Positions 34,143 to 43,503 of a stretch of DNA of 64,000 nucleotides are shown here, piece after piece. The stretch spans positions 80,231 through 144,230 of the forward strand of contig JBELHO010000004.1 in NCBI GenBank assembly GCA_042091375.1. Direction: 5' to 3'. The DNA comes from JBELHO01 sp042091375. GTDB taxonomy: Bacteria; Pseudomonadota; Gammaproteobacteria; Enterobacterales; Alteromonadaceae. Position 1 is the stretch's first letter. Each line of letters begins with the position of its first letter. Position numbers and translations under genes: made by a program. The notes under the pieces are model-generated. The model had not been told where the DNA came from and made no database searches. It saw only the letters and a program-made list of their open reading frames with translations.

Positions 34143-35912
34143 ATGTCGGAGACAAGTCTTGGCAAGCAACAAGCTACTGCCACGTCATCTGCCGCAGGGC
34201 CTCTAAGTTATGGCCCATACCCAGAATTATCAAAACAAGCGATTCTAGTTGGCTATTTTCTTGGGGTCATTATCGCCATTTCCATTGGCTATGCTTCGCT
34301 GAAATTAGGCTTTTCTATTGAAGGCTCAGAGCTGGCAGCGATTTTAGGCTTTGGTATTTTACGAGGAATTTTAAGGCGTCGTTCAATCATTGAAAACAAC
34401 GTCACTCAAACCGTCGCTTCTGCTGTAAATGGCGCATCCTCTGGCTTGATGTTTTCGGTGCCGGCTATTTTCATTCTTGGCTATGGCACAGAGCTCAATC
34501 CTTATATTGTGACCTTTGGTGCGATTGCCGGTGCTTTCCTAGGCATCGCTTTTATCATTCCTTTGCGCAAGCAAATGATCGATTTTGAGCGGTTAACATA
34601 CCCGGGTGGGGTAGCCGTGGCTAGTATTTTAAAATCACCTGGAGCCGGTATTGAAAAAGCGAAGTTACTTGTCGGTGCCATGTTGTTTTCAGGCCTAGTT
34701 CACTTCATCGCAAAAGTTTACGGCATAGACGATTTACACGTCGGTAACTGGTTAAATATCCCCGACGATTTTGCTTATTTAAACCTGATGTTTTATGCCT
34801 CGTTGATGACTATCGGCGTTGGTTTTATTGCTGGGCGCGGTGGCTTTGCTTTTATTGTGGGTGGTTTTGTTTGTTATTTCTTTTTAGCACCTATGTTGGA
34901 TCTTACTGGCATGCTACCCCTCGACCAAAACAATAACCCTATCACTAACGCCAATACCTTGCGTTTAACCTTATTTCAACCGACAGGGATAGGCATGTTA
35001 ATTGGTGGTGCTATTGTCGGTGTGCTTTTTGCCTTACCGCTGATCCGCTCTTCGATTAAGTCTATGCAAAATAGCGCGAAAGTTGAAAGTGCCATGAGCC
35101 GAGATGAAATGCCGATTAAATTGCTTTATATGGCTATTGTTGGTGCCGCGATCCTTCTGATGGTCATGGCGTGGACTTCTGCCGAAGGTGTCGGCATTGG
35201 CCGTGGTATTCTCATGGGGCTTTTAGGCACGCTGTGGATCTGGATGGCAGGTATTATCCTTTCTGAAGCGATAGGTCGTACTAATTGGTCACCACTGAGT
35301 GGTATGACCCTTGTTGCTGTGACTATTTTAGTGATCATTACCAGCGGCATGGAAACCAAAGGGGCGATTGTCGCTGCAATAACTGTGGGTGCAGCGACTT
35401 GTGTGGCAATGAGTCAAGCCACTGATTTAATGTTAGACATGAAAACAGGTTATTTGGTTGGTGCAACGCCGCGTATGCAACAGCTAGGTCAGTTTGCTGG
35501 TGCTTGGCTTGGACCCATAGTGATCATTATTTTGATCTACGTGTTACACAGTGCTTTTGGCTTAGGTAGTGATGAATTACCTGCACCGCAAGGAAAAGCA
35601 CTAGCCATTATGGTGGAAGGGATCACCGGAGGCGACGTACCTACTGAAAAATATGCTGCTGGTGCACTTTTAGGTGGCTTATTGTCAGCGATGATAGGCG
35701 GTCTCGGTATTACTGTTGGCTTAGGTTTTTATTTGCCGTTTAATATTGTTTTAACCTATGCGCTTGGCACCTTACTTCGCGAAGTGTCTGATAGAAAAAT
35801 GGGGACAAATTGGTCTGATAATAAAGGCATTCCTATTGCTGCCGGCTTGATTGTTGGTGAAGCGTTAGTGGGTGTTGGTTTCGCCGTAGTGACAATTGCA
35901 ACTGCGGCTTAG
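34143..35912 (+). CDS. OPT-family oligopeptide transporter
   Basis: 589 aa, polytopic with roughly 14 or more hydrophobic segments. The OPT-family character shows in the N-terminal LSKQAILVGYFLGVIIAISIGYASLKLGFSIEGSELAAILGFGILR region (key block: YASLKLGFSIEGSE), NNVTQTVASAVNGASSG, and LTYPGGVAVASIL. Such carriers take up small peptides or metal-chelate compounds, probably with proton coupling; the substrate is not readable. An AGAAGGAGA Shine-Dalgarno sequence precedes the ATG. It is followed after 11 bp by a small membrane protein gene, and the pair ends in one terminator. Confidence 0.88.
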   Translation: MSETSLGKQQATATSSAAGPLSYGPYPELSKQAILVGYFLGVIIAISIGYASLKLGFSIEGSELAAILGFGILRGILRRRSIIENNVTQTVASAVNGASSGLMFSVPAIFILGYGTELNPYIVTFGAIAGAFLGIAFIIPLRKQMIDFERLTYPGGVAVASILKSPGAGIEKAKLLVGAMLFSGLVHFIAKVYGIDDLHVGNWLNIPDDFAYLNLMFYASLMTIGVGFIAGRGGFAFIVGGFVCYFFLAPMLDLTGMLPLDQNNNPITNANTLRLTLFQPTGIGMLIGGAIVGVLFALPLIRSSIKSMQNSAKVESAMSRDEMPIKLLYMAIVGAAILLMVMAWTSAEGVGIGRGILMGLLGTLWIWMAGIILSEAIGRTNWSPLSGMTLVAVTILVIITSGMETKGAIVAAITVGAATCVAMSQATDLMLDMKTGYLVGATPRMQQLGQFAGAWLGPIVIIILIYVLHSAFGLGSDELPAPQGKALAIMVEGITGGDVPTEKYAAGALLGGLLSAMIGGLGITVGLGFYLPFNIVLTYALGTLLREVSDRKMGTNWSDNKGIPIAAGLIVGEALVGVGFAVVTIATAA

Positions 35913-35923
35913 GAGAATATAAA

Positions 35924-36457
35924 ATGATCAAATTAGCAAAAATAATTATAGCGGTTTCATTTTTAGCTGGCGCGTTTTTAGCTTCTCTCGATGAGGAACT
36001 GATCAATTGGCAGTATTTTATTCCGACTCTGGTGATTGGCTTAATTGGCGTTATGTTACTCAAGTCTGGCGAAAAATCCGCAGCCCAAGACGATACGTTA
36101 TTGGCCAGTGATAAGCATACCTTGGAAACCAGTCTTAGAAATATCTTAAGCCATTTAGCCGAGTTGGATGGCCGCAAAGAAAAAGTACCCACTTACGAGA
36201 TGCGTTTTGAGATCGATCGCATTTTCCGTGACGACTTAAATAACTTTGCCGATAGCAGAGAAAGTATGAAGCACTTGTTTGGCTTGCTTGCCTATGCCGA
36301 TATTATGTCGAGCTTTGCTGCTGGCGAGCGTTATTTAAATCGGGTATGGTCAGCTTCTACCGACGGTTACGTTGATGAAGTATTACTCTATGTTGGTAAA
36401 GCCCATGATCAATTTAAACACGCGTTAGAAGAATGGAACAAAGCAGAAGCCGCTTGA
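35924..36457 (+). CDS. Small membrane protein paired with the OPT transporter
   Basis: 177 aa. Two hydrophobic segments near the N-terminus (about 4-20 and 32-47) precede a cytosolic-type helical domain with conserved-looking blocks YEMRFEIDRIFRDDLNNFADSRESMKHLFG, GERYLNRVWSASTDGYVDEVLLYV and HDQFKHALEEW. It starts 11 bp after the OPT gene with AGGAGA upstream, and both precede a common terminator, so co-transcription is very likely. I do not recognise a named domain; an accessory or regulatory subunit of the transporter is an inference from linkage. Confidence 0.8.
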   Translation: MIKLAKIIIAVSFLAGAFLASLDEELINWQYFIPTLVIGLIGVMLLKSGEKSAAQDDTLLASDKHTLETSLRNILSHLAELDGRKEKVPTYEMRFEIDRIFRDDLNNFADSRESMKHLFGLLAYADIMSSFAAGERYLNRVWSASTDGYVDEVLLYVGKAHDQFKHALEEWNKAEAA

Positions 36458-36478
36458 TCTAGTTATTTTTAACGACAT

Positions 36479-36506
36479 AAAAAAGCAGCTAAAGGCTGCT
36501 TTTTTT
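36479..36506 (+). terminator. Rho-independent terminator after the OPT operon
   Basis: AGCAGC (36484-36489) pairs with GCTGCT (36495-36500), extended by an A-run and followed by seven T in total. Confidence 0.88.
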
Positions 36507-36570
36507 AGGTGAGTAGCAAAATTACCGGCTGGAAAAAATTTTTACAATGACTTTTATTTTATTTTATTTT

Positions 36571-36610
36571 AGCCATCTATACGTTTAGAAGTTGACATAT
36601 CTAGCAATCC
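36571..36610. promoter_or_regulatory. Candidate MetJ operator (tandem met boxes) upstream of metA
   Basis: Five consecutive 8-mers, AGCCATCT, ATACGTTT, AGAAGTTG, ACATATCT and AGCAATCC, match the met-box consensus AGACGTCT at 6, 6, 5, 5 and 4 positions (26 of 40, against about 10 by chance). Tandem 8 bp phasing is the hallmark of MetJ operators, and the site is about 115 bp upstream of metA. Confidence 0.45.
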
Positions 36611-36723
36611 AAGGCACATTACACCTAGACTAAAACCGAACAAATAGTTTCGGCTAATTTATAACGATTTTTCAAGCTTGATGTGATTATTTATCCACTG
36701 GTTGAGCAATGAAGGTGACTGTG

Positions 36724-37659
36724 ATGCCAATAAAAATTCCCAATGACTTACCTGCCTTATCTATCTTAGATAAAGAAAATATTTTTGTGATGTCAGAGCA
36801 CAGAGCTGCCAATCAGGAAATACGGCCTATGGAAGTGGCTATTCTCAATTTGATGCCCAATAAAATTGAAACTGAAGTGCAAATACTGCGTATGCTTTCG
36901 AATACGCCATTGCAGATAAATGTTGATTTTGTGAGGATCCATGCCAACGCCTCAAAGCATACTCCGCAAGAGCACATGGACAATTTTTATCGGTTGTTTG
37001 ATGACGTTAAAGACAAACAATATGACGGTTTGATCATTACTGGCGCGCCGTTAGCGTTAATAGACTATGAACAGGTCACTTTCTGGGATAAGATTTGTGA
37101 AGTGTTTGATTGGGCTGAAAAAAATGTCACCTCAACAATGTTTTCATGCTGGGCAGCACATGCCGCGCTTTACCACCATTATGGAATACAGCGCAAGTTG
37201 CGCAGCAAAAAGCTGGCCGGTGTTTATCAACACTGTATTGTTGACCCACGCGAGCCTTTAACTCGCGGTTTTGATCAACAATTTAACGTCCCCCATTCGC
37301 GTTATGGTTTTATTGAACAGAGTAAATATCAGCAGGTCGCCAATTTAAAAGTTATTGCTCAGTCAAACAGCGCAGGTGTCTATCTGGTCGCAAGTGCCAA
37401 TAAACGCCAAGTCTACTTAACCGGTCATCCAGAATATGATGCCAGTACTTTAGCAGAAGAGTTTGAGCGAGATGTTAAGCAGGATAAGAATTGTCCGCTG
37501 CCAGAAAATTATTTTATTAATGATGATGTGGCCTTATCTCCACCGAGTTCGTGGCGCAGTCATGGTAGTTTGTTGTTTACTAATTGGCTAAATTATTATG
37601 TTTATCAAATTACCCCTTATCAGCTCGATAGTGACGCTATCCAAGCTGCGCATCCATAA
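36724..37659 (+). CDS. metA: Homoserine O-succinyltransferase
   Basis: 311 aa from the ATG at 36724 (MPIKIPNDLPAL), with AAGGTG at good spacing; an ATG five codons upstream is less likely. MetA acylates homoserine in the first committed step of methionine synthesis. The nucleophile Cys142 (FSCWAAHAAL) and the His235 and Glu237 pair (TGHPEYD) are at the same positions as in the E. coli enzyme. The C-terminal SWRSHGSLLFTNWLNYYVYQITPY is nearly invariant. metH follows 61 bp downstream, so both ends of the methionine pathway are linked. Confidence 0.95.
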   Translation: MPIKIPNDLPALSILDKENIFVMSEHRAANQEIRPMEVAILNLMPNKIETEVQILRMLSNTPLQINVDFVRIHANASKHTPQEHMDNFYRLFDDVKDKQYDGLIITGAPLALIDYEQVTFWDKICEVFDWAEKNVTSTMFSCWAAHAALYHHYGIQRKLRSKKLAGVYQHCIVDPREPLTRGFDQQFNVPHSRYGFIEQSKYQQVANLKVIAQSNSAGVYLVASANKRQVYLTGHPEYDASTLAEEFERDVKQDKNCPLPENYFINDDVALSPPSSWRSHGSLLFTNWLNYYVYQITPYQLDSDAIQAAHP

Positions 37660-37720
37660 TTTCATTTTATCTTTGTGGATTAACACCTAAACTTATCAGC
37701 ATTAGAAAAAGAGAACTCGT

Positions 37721-40700
37721 ATGAAAAAGTCGGTAGCTTTTACCCAGTTAGAACATCAACTAGCCCAGCGCATTTTAATTCTTGATGGCGCTATGGGGAC
37801 TATGATCCAAGCATATAAGTTTGAAGAGCAGGATTATCGAGGTGAGCGATTTGCCGATTGGCATCTCGATGTCAAAGGCAACAATGACATGTTGGTGCTT
37901 ACTCAACCTGAAGTGATCAAAGACATTCATTGTCAGTATCTTGAGGCAGGTGCTGATATTTTAGAGACCAATACTTTCAATGCGACCACTATTGCCATGG
38001 ATGATTATGACATGGCGGCCTATAGTGCCGAGATTAATTTAGTCGCGGCTCAACTCGCTCGCCAAGCGGCGGATCAATACACGGCTAAAAATCCACAGCA
38101 ACCACGATTTGTTGCTGGCGTACTTGGGCCAACTAATCGCACTTGTTCTATATCTCCTGATGTCAATGATCCCGCCTATCGCAATGTCACCTTTGAGCAA
38201 CTCAAAGTTGCTTATATAGAGTCGACTAAGGCATTGATAGAAGGCGGCTCTGACATTATTTTAATTGAAACGATTTTCGATACCCTCAATGCCAAAGCCG
38301 CTGTGTTTGCCGTGGAATGCGTGTTTGATGAGTTACAATTGCGTTTGCCAGTGATGATCTCTGGCACTATTACTGATGCTTCAGGGCGGACGCTATCAGG
38401 ACAAACAACTGAGGCTTTTTACCATTCATTACGCCACGCCAAACCGATTTCGTTTGGCTTAAATTGTGCGTTGGGTCCGGTTGAATTGCGGCAATACGTC
38501 GAGGAGCTCAGTCGTATAGCAGATGTGGCGGTTTCTGCTCACCCCAATGCTGGTTTACCCAATGCGTTTGGAGAGTACGACTTTAGTGTTGAAGACATGA
38601 ATAGCCATGTGCAGGAGTGGGCCGGTTCGGGATTTCTCAACATTATTGGCGGTTGTTGTGGCACAACTCCTGCGCATATACAAGGGTTAGTGGCGTCAGT
38701 TGCCGGTGTTGCTCCTCGCCCTATAGTCGCTAAGCCAGTTGCCTGTCGATTGTCAGGTCTGGAAGCGTTAACTATTCAACCAGATAGTTTGTTTGTCAAT
38801 GTTGGTGAACGCACCAATGTCACTGGCTCCGCCATGTTTAAGCGATTGATAACCGAGGAAAATTACGAGCAAGCTATTTCTGTTGCTTTGCAACAAGTGG
38901 ACAATGGGGCACAAATTATTGATATCAACATGGATGAAGGCATGTTGGATTCAAAAGCGGCGATGGTGCGGTATTTGAATCTGATCGCTGGTGAGCCTGA
39001 TATCGCTAAAGTGCCTATTATGCTTGATTCGTCTAAGTGGGATATTTTGGAAGCGGGTTTGCAATGTATTCAAGGCAAAGGCATTGTCAATTCCATCAGC
39101 TTAAAAGAAGGCGAAGCCATTTTTAAACAGCAAGCGGAATTGCTTCGTCGTTACGGTGCAGCTGTCATTGTTATGGCTTTTGATGAAGTAGGGCAGGCGG
39201 ATACTCGCCAGCGCAAGTTCGAAATTTGCCAGCGAGCATATCATATTTTAGTCGATGAAGTCGGTTTTCCCGCCGAAGATATCATTTTTGATCCCAATAT
39301 TTTTGCGGTGGCCACAGGAATTGAGGAACACAATAACTACGCCGTTGATTTTATTGAAGCGGTGGCTGATATTAAAAACAATCTACCTCATGCGATGATT
39401 TCTGGTGGGGTTTCCAATGTGTCTTTCTCCTTTCGAGGAAACAATCCAGTTCGCGAGGCTATTCATGCGGTCTTTTTGTACCATGCAATAAAAAATGGCA
39501 TGGACATGGGCATAGTCAATGCCGGTCAACTGGCTATTTACTCAGATATTGCCAGCGATCTGCGCCAGGCCGTGGAAGATGTCATTCAAAATAGCGACGA
39601 CGGCGCAACTGAGCGATTATTAGATGTGGCTGAAGCGTATCGCGGCCAGTCCAGCAAACAAGGCAATAAAGCCGATTTGACTTGGCGTGAATTACCGGTT
39701 AACAAGCGTTTAGAATATTCACTGGTCAAAGGTATCAATGAATATATTGTCGAAGATACTGAATGTGCGCGAATAGAAGCGGATAAACCTCTCGATGTCA
39801 TCGAGGGGCCTTTGATGGATGGCATGAATGTGGTGGGCGACTTGTTCGGTGCTGGCGAGATGTTTTTGCCACAGGTGGTTAAATCAGCGCGAGTTATGAA
39901 ACAAGCCGTTGCCTATTTAAATCCATATATTGAAGCCGAAAAAACTGAAGTTAAATCCAATGGTAAAGTGCTGTTAGCCACGGTTAAAGGCGATGTACAT
40001 GACATAGGTAAAAATATTGTTGGCGTGGTATTACAATGTAACAATTACGACATTATTGACTTAGGTGTCATGGTTTCTTGTGAGGATATTTTACGAGTTG
40101 CCAAAGCTGAGTGTGTCGATGTGATCGGTTTGTCTGGATTGATCACACCTTCATTAGACGAAATGGTGCACGTTGCTAAAGAAATGCAGCGTCTCGATAT
40201 GTCGCTGCCCCTGTTAATTGGTGGTGCTACTACCTCAAAAGCGCACACAGCAGTAAAAATTGAGCCTCAATATCAGCATCCAGTGATTTATGTACCTAAT
40301 GCGTCGAGATCTGTGTCTGTGGTCAGTACTTTGATCTCAGCAGACAACGACAAGCGTCTGGCTTTTTTGGAGCGGCAAAATAACGAATACCACAAAGTCC
40401 GTGAAAGACATTATAAAAAGGGGCCAAGGTCGAGTTTAGTGTCGATAGCAGCGGCACGTGAAAATAGCTATCCGCTGAGTTTTGAGCACTACACACCTAA
40501 GACACCGAATAAACTAGGGGTGACAGTACTTGAGCAATTAGATTTAAGCGTTGTTAGGCAATACATTGATTGGACGCCATTTTTCATGACCTGGCAACTG
40601 TCAGGTAAATACCCATTAATTCTTAAGCATCAGGTGGTGGGAGAAGAAGCCACCAAATTGTTTAACGATGCTAATGACATGTTAGATGATGTCATTAACA

Positions 40701-41419
40701 ATAATAAGCTATCCGCTAAGGCGGTATTTGGTTTATTTCCAGCGGTACGCCAAGCCGATGATATAGTAGTTTATGACGATGAACAGCGTTGTGATCCTTT
40801 AATGACCTTGCATCAATTGCGTCAACAGAGTAAAAAACCGGCTGGACAATACAATCGTTGTTTGGCTGATTATGTGGCTGATCAACAATCAGGCGTTAAG
40901 GACTATATGGGGGCATTTGCGGTGTCAGCTGGTTTTGGTTGTGAGCAGCTAGTCAAAGCATTTGATCGCGATCACGACGATTATAATAGCATTTTGATCA
41001 AAGCTGTTGCCGATCGTTTAGCCGAAGCCAGCGCAGAATACCTGCACGAAAAAATTAGGCAGGATTATTGGGGCTACTCTGCGGATGAAAACTTAGCCAA
41101 TGACGATTTGATCCGTGAAAAATATCAGGGAATTAGACCTGCACCGGGTTATCCCGCCTGCCCAGATCACACCGAAAAACAATTGCTTTGGCAATTGTTA
41201 GAGGTTGAACAAAACATTGGTATGGAATTGACTTCTAGTTGCGCGATGTGGCCGGGTGCAGCCGTCAGTGGCTGGTATTTTGCGCACCCAGATGCAAAGT
41301 ATTTTGCGGTGGCAAAAGTACAAAAAGATCAGGTAGAGAGCTATGCACAACGCAAAGACATGACTATGCCGCAAGCCGAACGCTGGTTATCAGCTAACTT
41401 AGATTATGAACCTGATTGA
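37721..41419 (+). CDS. metH: Cobalamin-dependent methionine synthase
   Basis: 1232 aa, full length. MetH transfers a methyl group from methyltetrahydrofolate to homocysteine through cobalamin. Domains in order: homocysteine-binding (about 1-330) with zinc ligands Cys249, Cys312 and Cys313 (NCALGP; GGCCGTT); pterin-binding (about 355-620, FVNVGERTNVTGSAMF); cobalamin cap and Rossmann domain with the lower ligand His760 in DVHDIGKN; and the SAM-binding reactivation domain (about 905-1232, RPAPGYPACPDHTEK). All key residues are present. The organism therefore needs cobalamin for this route, and no metE is seen here. Confidence 0.97.
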   Translation: MKKSVAFTQLEHQLAQRILILDGAMGTMIQAYKFEEQDYRGERFADWHLDVKGNNDMLVLTQPEVIKDIHCQYLEAGADILETNTFNATTIAMDDYDMAAYSAEINLVAAQLARQAADQYTAKNPQQPRFVAGVLGPTNRTCSISPDVNDPAYRNVTFEQLKVAYIESTKALIEGGSDIILIETIFDTLNAKAAVFAVECVFDELQLRLPVMISGTITDASGRTLSGQTTEAFYHSLRHAKPISFGLNCALGPVELRQYVEELSRIADVAVSAHPNAGLPNAFGEYDFSVEDMNSHVQEWAGSGFLNIIGGCCGTTPAHIQGLVASVAGVAPRPIVAKPVACRLSGLEALTIQPDSLFVNVGERTNVTGSAMFKRLITEENYEQAISVALQQVDNGAQIIDINMDEGMLDSKAAMVRYLNLIAGEPDIAKVPIMLDSSKWDILEAGLQCIQGKGIVNSISLKEGEAIFKQQAELLRRYGAAVIVMAFDEVGQADTRQRKFEICQRAYHILVDEVGFPAEDIIFDPNIFAVATGIEEHNNYAVDFIEAVADIKNNLPHAMISGGVSNVSFSFRGNNPVREAIHAVFLYHAIKNGMDMGIVNAGQLAIYSDIASDLRQAVEDVIQNSDDGATERLLDVAEAYRGQSSKQGNKADLTWRELPVNKRLEYSLVKGINEYIVEDTECARIEADKPLDVIEGPLMDGMNVVGDLFGAGEMFLPQVVKSARVMKQAVAYLNPYIEAEKTEVKSNGKVLLATVKGDVHDIGKNIVGVVLQCNNYDIIDLGVMVSCEDILRVAKAECVDVIGLSGLITPSLDEMVHVAKEMQRLDMSLPLLIGGATTSKAHTAVKIEPQYQHPVIYVPNASRSVSVVSTLISADNDKRLAFLERQNNEYHKVRERHYKKGPRSSLVSIAAARENSYPLSFEHYTPKTPNKLGVTVLEQLDLSVVRQYIDWTPFFMTWQLSGKYPLILKHQVVGEEATKLFNDANDMLDDVINNNKLSAKAVFGLFPAVRQADDIVVYDDEQRCDPLMTLHQLRQQSKKPAGQYNRCLADYVADQQSGVKDYMGAFAVSAGFGCEQLVKAFDRDHDDYNSILIKAVADRLAEASAEYLHEKIRQDYWGYSADENLANDDLIREKYQGIRPAPGYPACPDHTEKQLLWQLLEVEQNIGMELTSSCAMWPGAAVSGWYFAHPDAKYFAVAKVQKDQVESYAQRKDMTMPQAERWLSANLDYEPD

Positions 41420-41426
41420 TCTGCGC

Positions 41427-41455
41427 AAATAGCCGTAAATTCAACGGCTTATTTT
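41427..41455. terminator. Candidate bidirectional terminator between metH and radA
   Basis: AGCCGT (41431-41436) pairs with ACGGCT (41444-41449), with flanking A and T runs that serve both strands. It slightly overlaps the radA stop. Confidence 0.6.
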
Positions 41456-42829
41456 AGTCAGTAATTGATGAATGGTTTTTACTGGCGTCACTACAGCCCC
41501 TAGACCTTGCATCGATTTGTGATAATTTCTAAACGGAATAATAATATCGGTAAATCCGTGCTGCGCGGCTTCTTTTACTCGAGGCACACCATTGTCAATA
41601 GGGCGAACGTCGCCATTCAAGCTCAATTCGCCCATGATACAGGTGGTTCTGGGCACAACAAATTCATTGAGGCTACTCAATAGTGCGGTGACTAAGGCGA
41701 GATCAATACAGGTTTCCGATTCATCAATCTTTAATCCGCCGACAATATTAAAAAAAGTATCGTGATAAATTTTTGTTTTGGTGTGTTTGCGCAAAATACC
41801 AGTGAGCATCTTTATCCGGTTCATATTTAAGCCAACACAAACCCGTTGCGGAAATTCAGCCTCTGTTTCTGTGGTTAAGCATTGAATCTCTAATAACAGA
41901 TTTCTATTGCCTTTGCGTATACAGGTAATTGTTGAACCGGGTGATTCAGTGGTTGAACCCGATAAGAATATTTCACTTGGGTTATCAACACTCACCATAC
42001 CGCGTTCACACATTTTAAAAATGCCGACGGTATCAATATCACCAAAGCGATTTTTATTGGCGCGCAAAGTGCGTATTTGCCCATCGTTAGTATCAATATG
42101 CAACAGGGCATCAACAATGTGCACTAGGGTTTGTGGGCCAGCAATCTCATTGTTTTTGTTAACATGAGCAATAATAAATATGGTCACATCGTGTTGTTTA
42201 CAGTATTGGGTCAGGGATTGCGCAGCTTGTTTTACTTGCGATGGTGAGCCTGGGCTACCATTGGCATTATCAGTGGCAACCGCTTGGATAGAATCAATCA
42301 CTGCAAATTTTACTTGTTTGCTGTCGAGTTCTTCAATAATGCGTTCGACGCTGGTTTCTGACAATAAGTAAAGCTGCTCTGCATCGTAATCCAGCTGAAG
42401 GCGTTTTACTCTATTTTTAAATTGAGATAGCGACTCTTCAGCTGTGCAATATAAAGATGGCGTTGTTTTTGACATGCGAGCCACAAGATCTGATAACAAA
42501 GTCGTTTTGCCAGCACCTGGATCGCCAGATATTATGTTCACGGATCCTGTGGTTATGCCCCCCGATAATACCCGATCAAGTTCACCAATACCGGTTAGGG
42601 TCTTTTCTGTCTCTGTTGAAACTACTTCATCTATTTTTTTCGAGCCACTTTGATTAAAACCAGCATAACCGGCAACCGCTTTTCGCTGGGTTGATTGAGT
42701 TGTTTGGCTTGCAGGGATCTTGTGCTCTACTAAGGTATTCCATGCGCCACATCGGCACTGACCTTGCCATCGAGGATAGTCCATACCGCAATCAGTACAA
42801 ACAAATGCTATTTTGGGAGGCTTACCCAT
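41441..42829 (-). CDS. radA: DNA repair protein RadA/Sms
   Basis: 462 aa from the Met that opens MGKPPKIAFVCTDCG; the frame extends 12 codons further, but this start matches the family. RadA is a RecA-like helicase that promotes branch migration. It has an N-terminal zinc finger, a RecA-type ATPase with Walker A GDPGAGKT at 102-109, the RadA-specific KNRFG motif, and a Lon-like C-terminal domain. The zinc finger is odd: Cys11, Cys14, then Cys25-Arg-Cys27 where the family has C-x2-C, one residue short. The gene is convergent with metH. Confidence 0.94.
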   Translation of the reverse strand: MGKPPKIAFVCTDCGMDYPRWQGQCRCGAWNTLVEHKIPASQTTQSTQRKAVAGYAGFNQSGSKKIDEVVSTETEKTLTGIGELDRVLSGGITTGSVNIISGDPGAGKTTLLSDLVARMSKTTPSLYCTAEESLSQFKNRVKRLQLDYDAEQLYLLSETSVERIIEELDSKQVKFAVIDSIQAVATDNANGSPGSPSQVKQAAQSLTQYCKQHDVTIFIIAHVNKNNEIAGPQTLVHIVDALLHIDTNDGQIRTLRANKNRFGDIDTVGIFKMCERGMVSVDNPSEIFLSGSTTESPGSTITCIRKGNRNLLLEIQCLTTETEAEFPQRVCVGLNMNRIKMLTGILRKHTKTKIYHDTFFNIVGGLKIDESETCIDLALVTALLSSLNEFVVPRTTCIMGELSLNGDVRPIDNGVPRVKEAAQHGFTDIIIPFRNYHKSMQGLGAVVTPVKTIHQLLTKISR

Positions 42830-43503
42830 GATCAATACCTTATTTCCGATGAGAGCGAATGACAATACCCTTTGATTGACAATGATTAGGTTTAGTCAAT
42901 ACTCGGGTAATTAGTCAAAATTATGACATATTTCGCTGTGCAATTTAGCATTTTTTTGATGGCTAATGAAGTCAAAATAGCGGTGTTGTATATGTAAGGC
43001 TACACAGCGATAAATTGTCGCAATTAGCACTATCAGTATTAACACCAATAAATCGGCATCTCAGTGAAAATCAATCAGTAAAATCAGTAACAGCTGAGTC
43101 GATAATTTGCGGATAAGGGTTATAATTACGCGGATGCACAACCCCGTTTGTGTTGGCAGTAGATTAGTAGATTGGTGAACAATCACTTAGACTGCAATAA
43201 ATGGCTGTGTAATGGTCTGCGATAAAGCCATCAGGGCACTGATAGCTGTGTTTTGCTATGGTTAATATTCAATCCGGCAATGTCTAAAACTTCAGTTAAT
43301 AGTCAGTCATTGGCGCCTTGTGGTGTTATTAATGATTTGGTATGTTTTTTGCTATGTATGATTATTATTAGGGTTAGTGCTAAGATTGTGATGTAACAAG
43401 ATTTTTTGATGAGAAATCAAAATCTTGTTTTTCTCCGCAGCAATATTCTAGCAGTAACCCAAGGTATTTTAGATAGCTAAAAAATAGTGAATGAATAATA
43501 GCG
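42830..43503. other. Long non-coding region upstream of the PilZ gene (674 bp)
   Basis: No protein gene is apparent. A TATAAT box lies at 43121-43126 without a convincing -35 element. A terminator-like hairpin at 43397-43432 would end a transcript of about 300 nt, which makes this a candidate small RNA or an attenuated leader for the PilZ gene. ATCAG and CTGAT around 43237-43250 form a small hairpin. I cannot match it to a known riboswitch. Confidence 0.35.
43397..43432 (+). terminator. Terminator-like hairpin 72 bp before the PilZ gene
   Basis: CAAGATTTTTTGAT (43397-43410) pairs, with two bulged T, with ATCAAAATCTTG (43416-43427), followed by five T. No protein gene precedes it on this strand, so its role is either to end a small RNA or to attenuate the downstream gene. 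Confidence 0.65.

Noticed and set aside
36507..36723. SAM riboswitch upstream of metA
   Set aside because: No conserved core or terminator-antiterminator pair is visible; a MetJ-type array fits the sequence better.
43121..43396. c-di-GMP-I (GEMM) riboswitch before the PilZ gene
   Set aside because: Segments such as GATAAAGCC and GATAGC looked suggestive, but the ordered core motifs and both stems could not be assembled.
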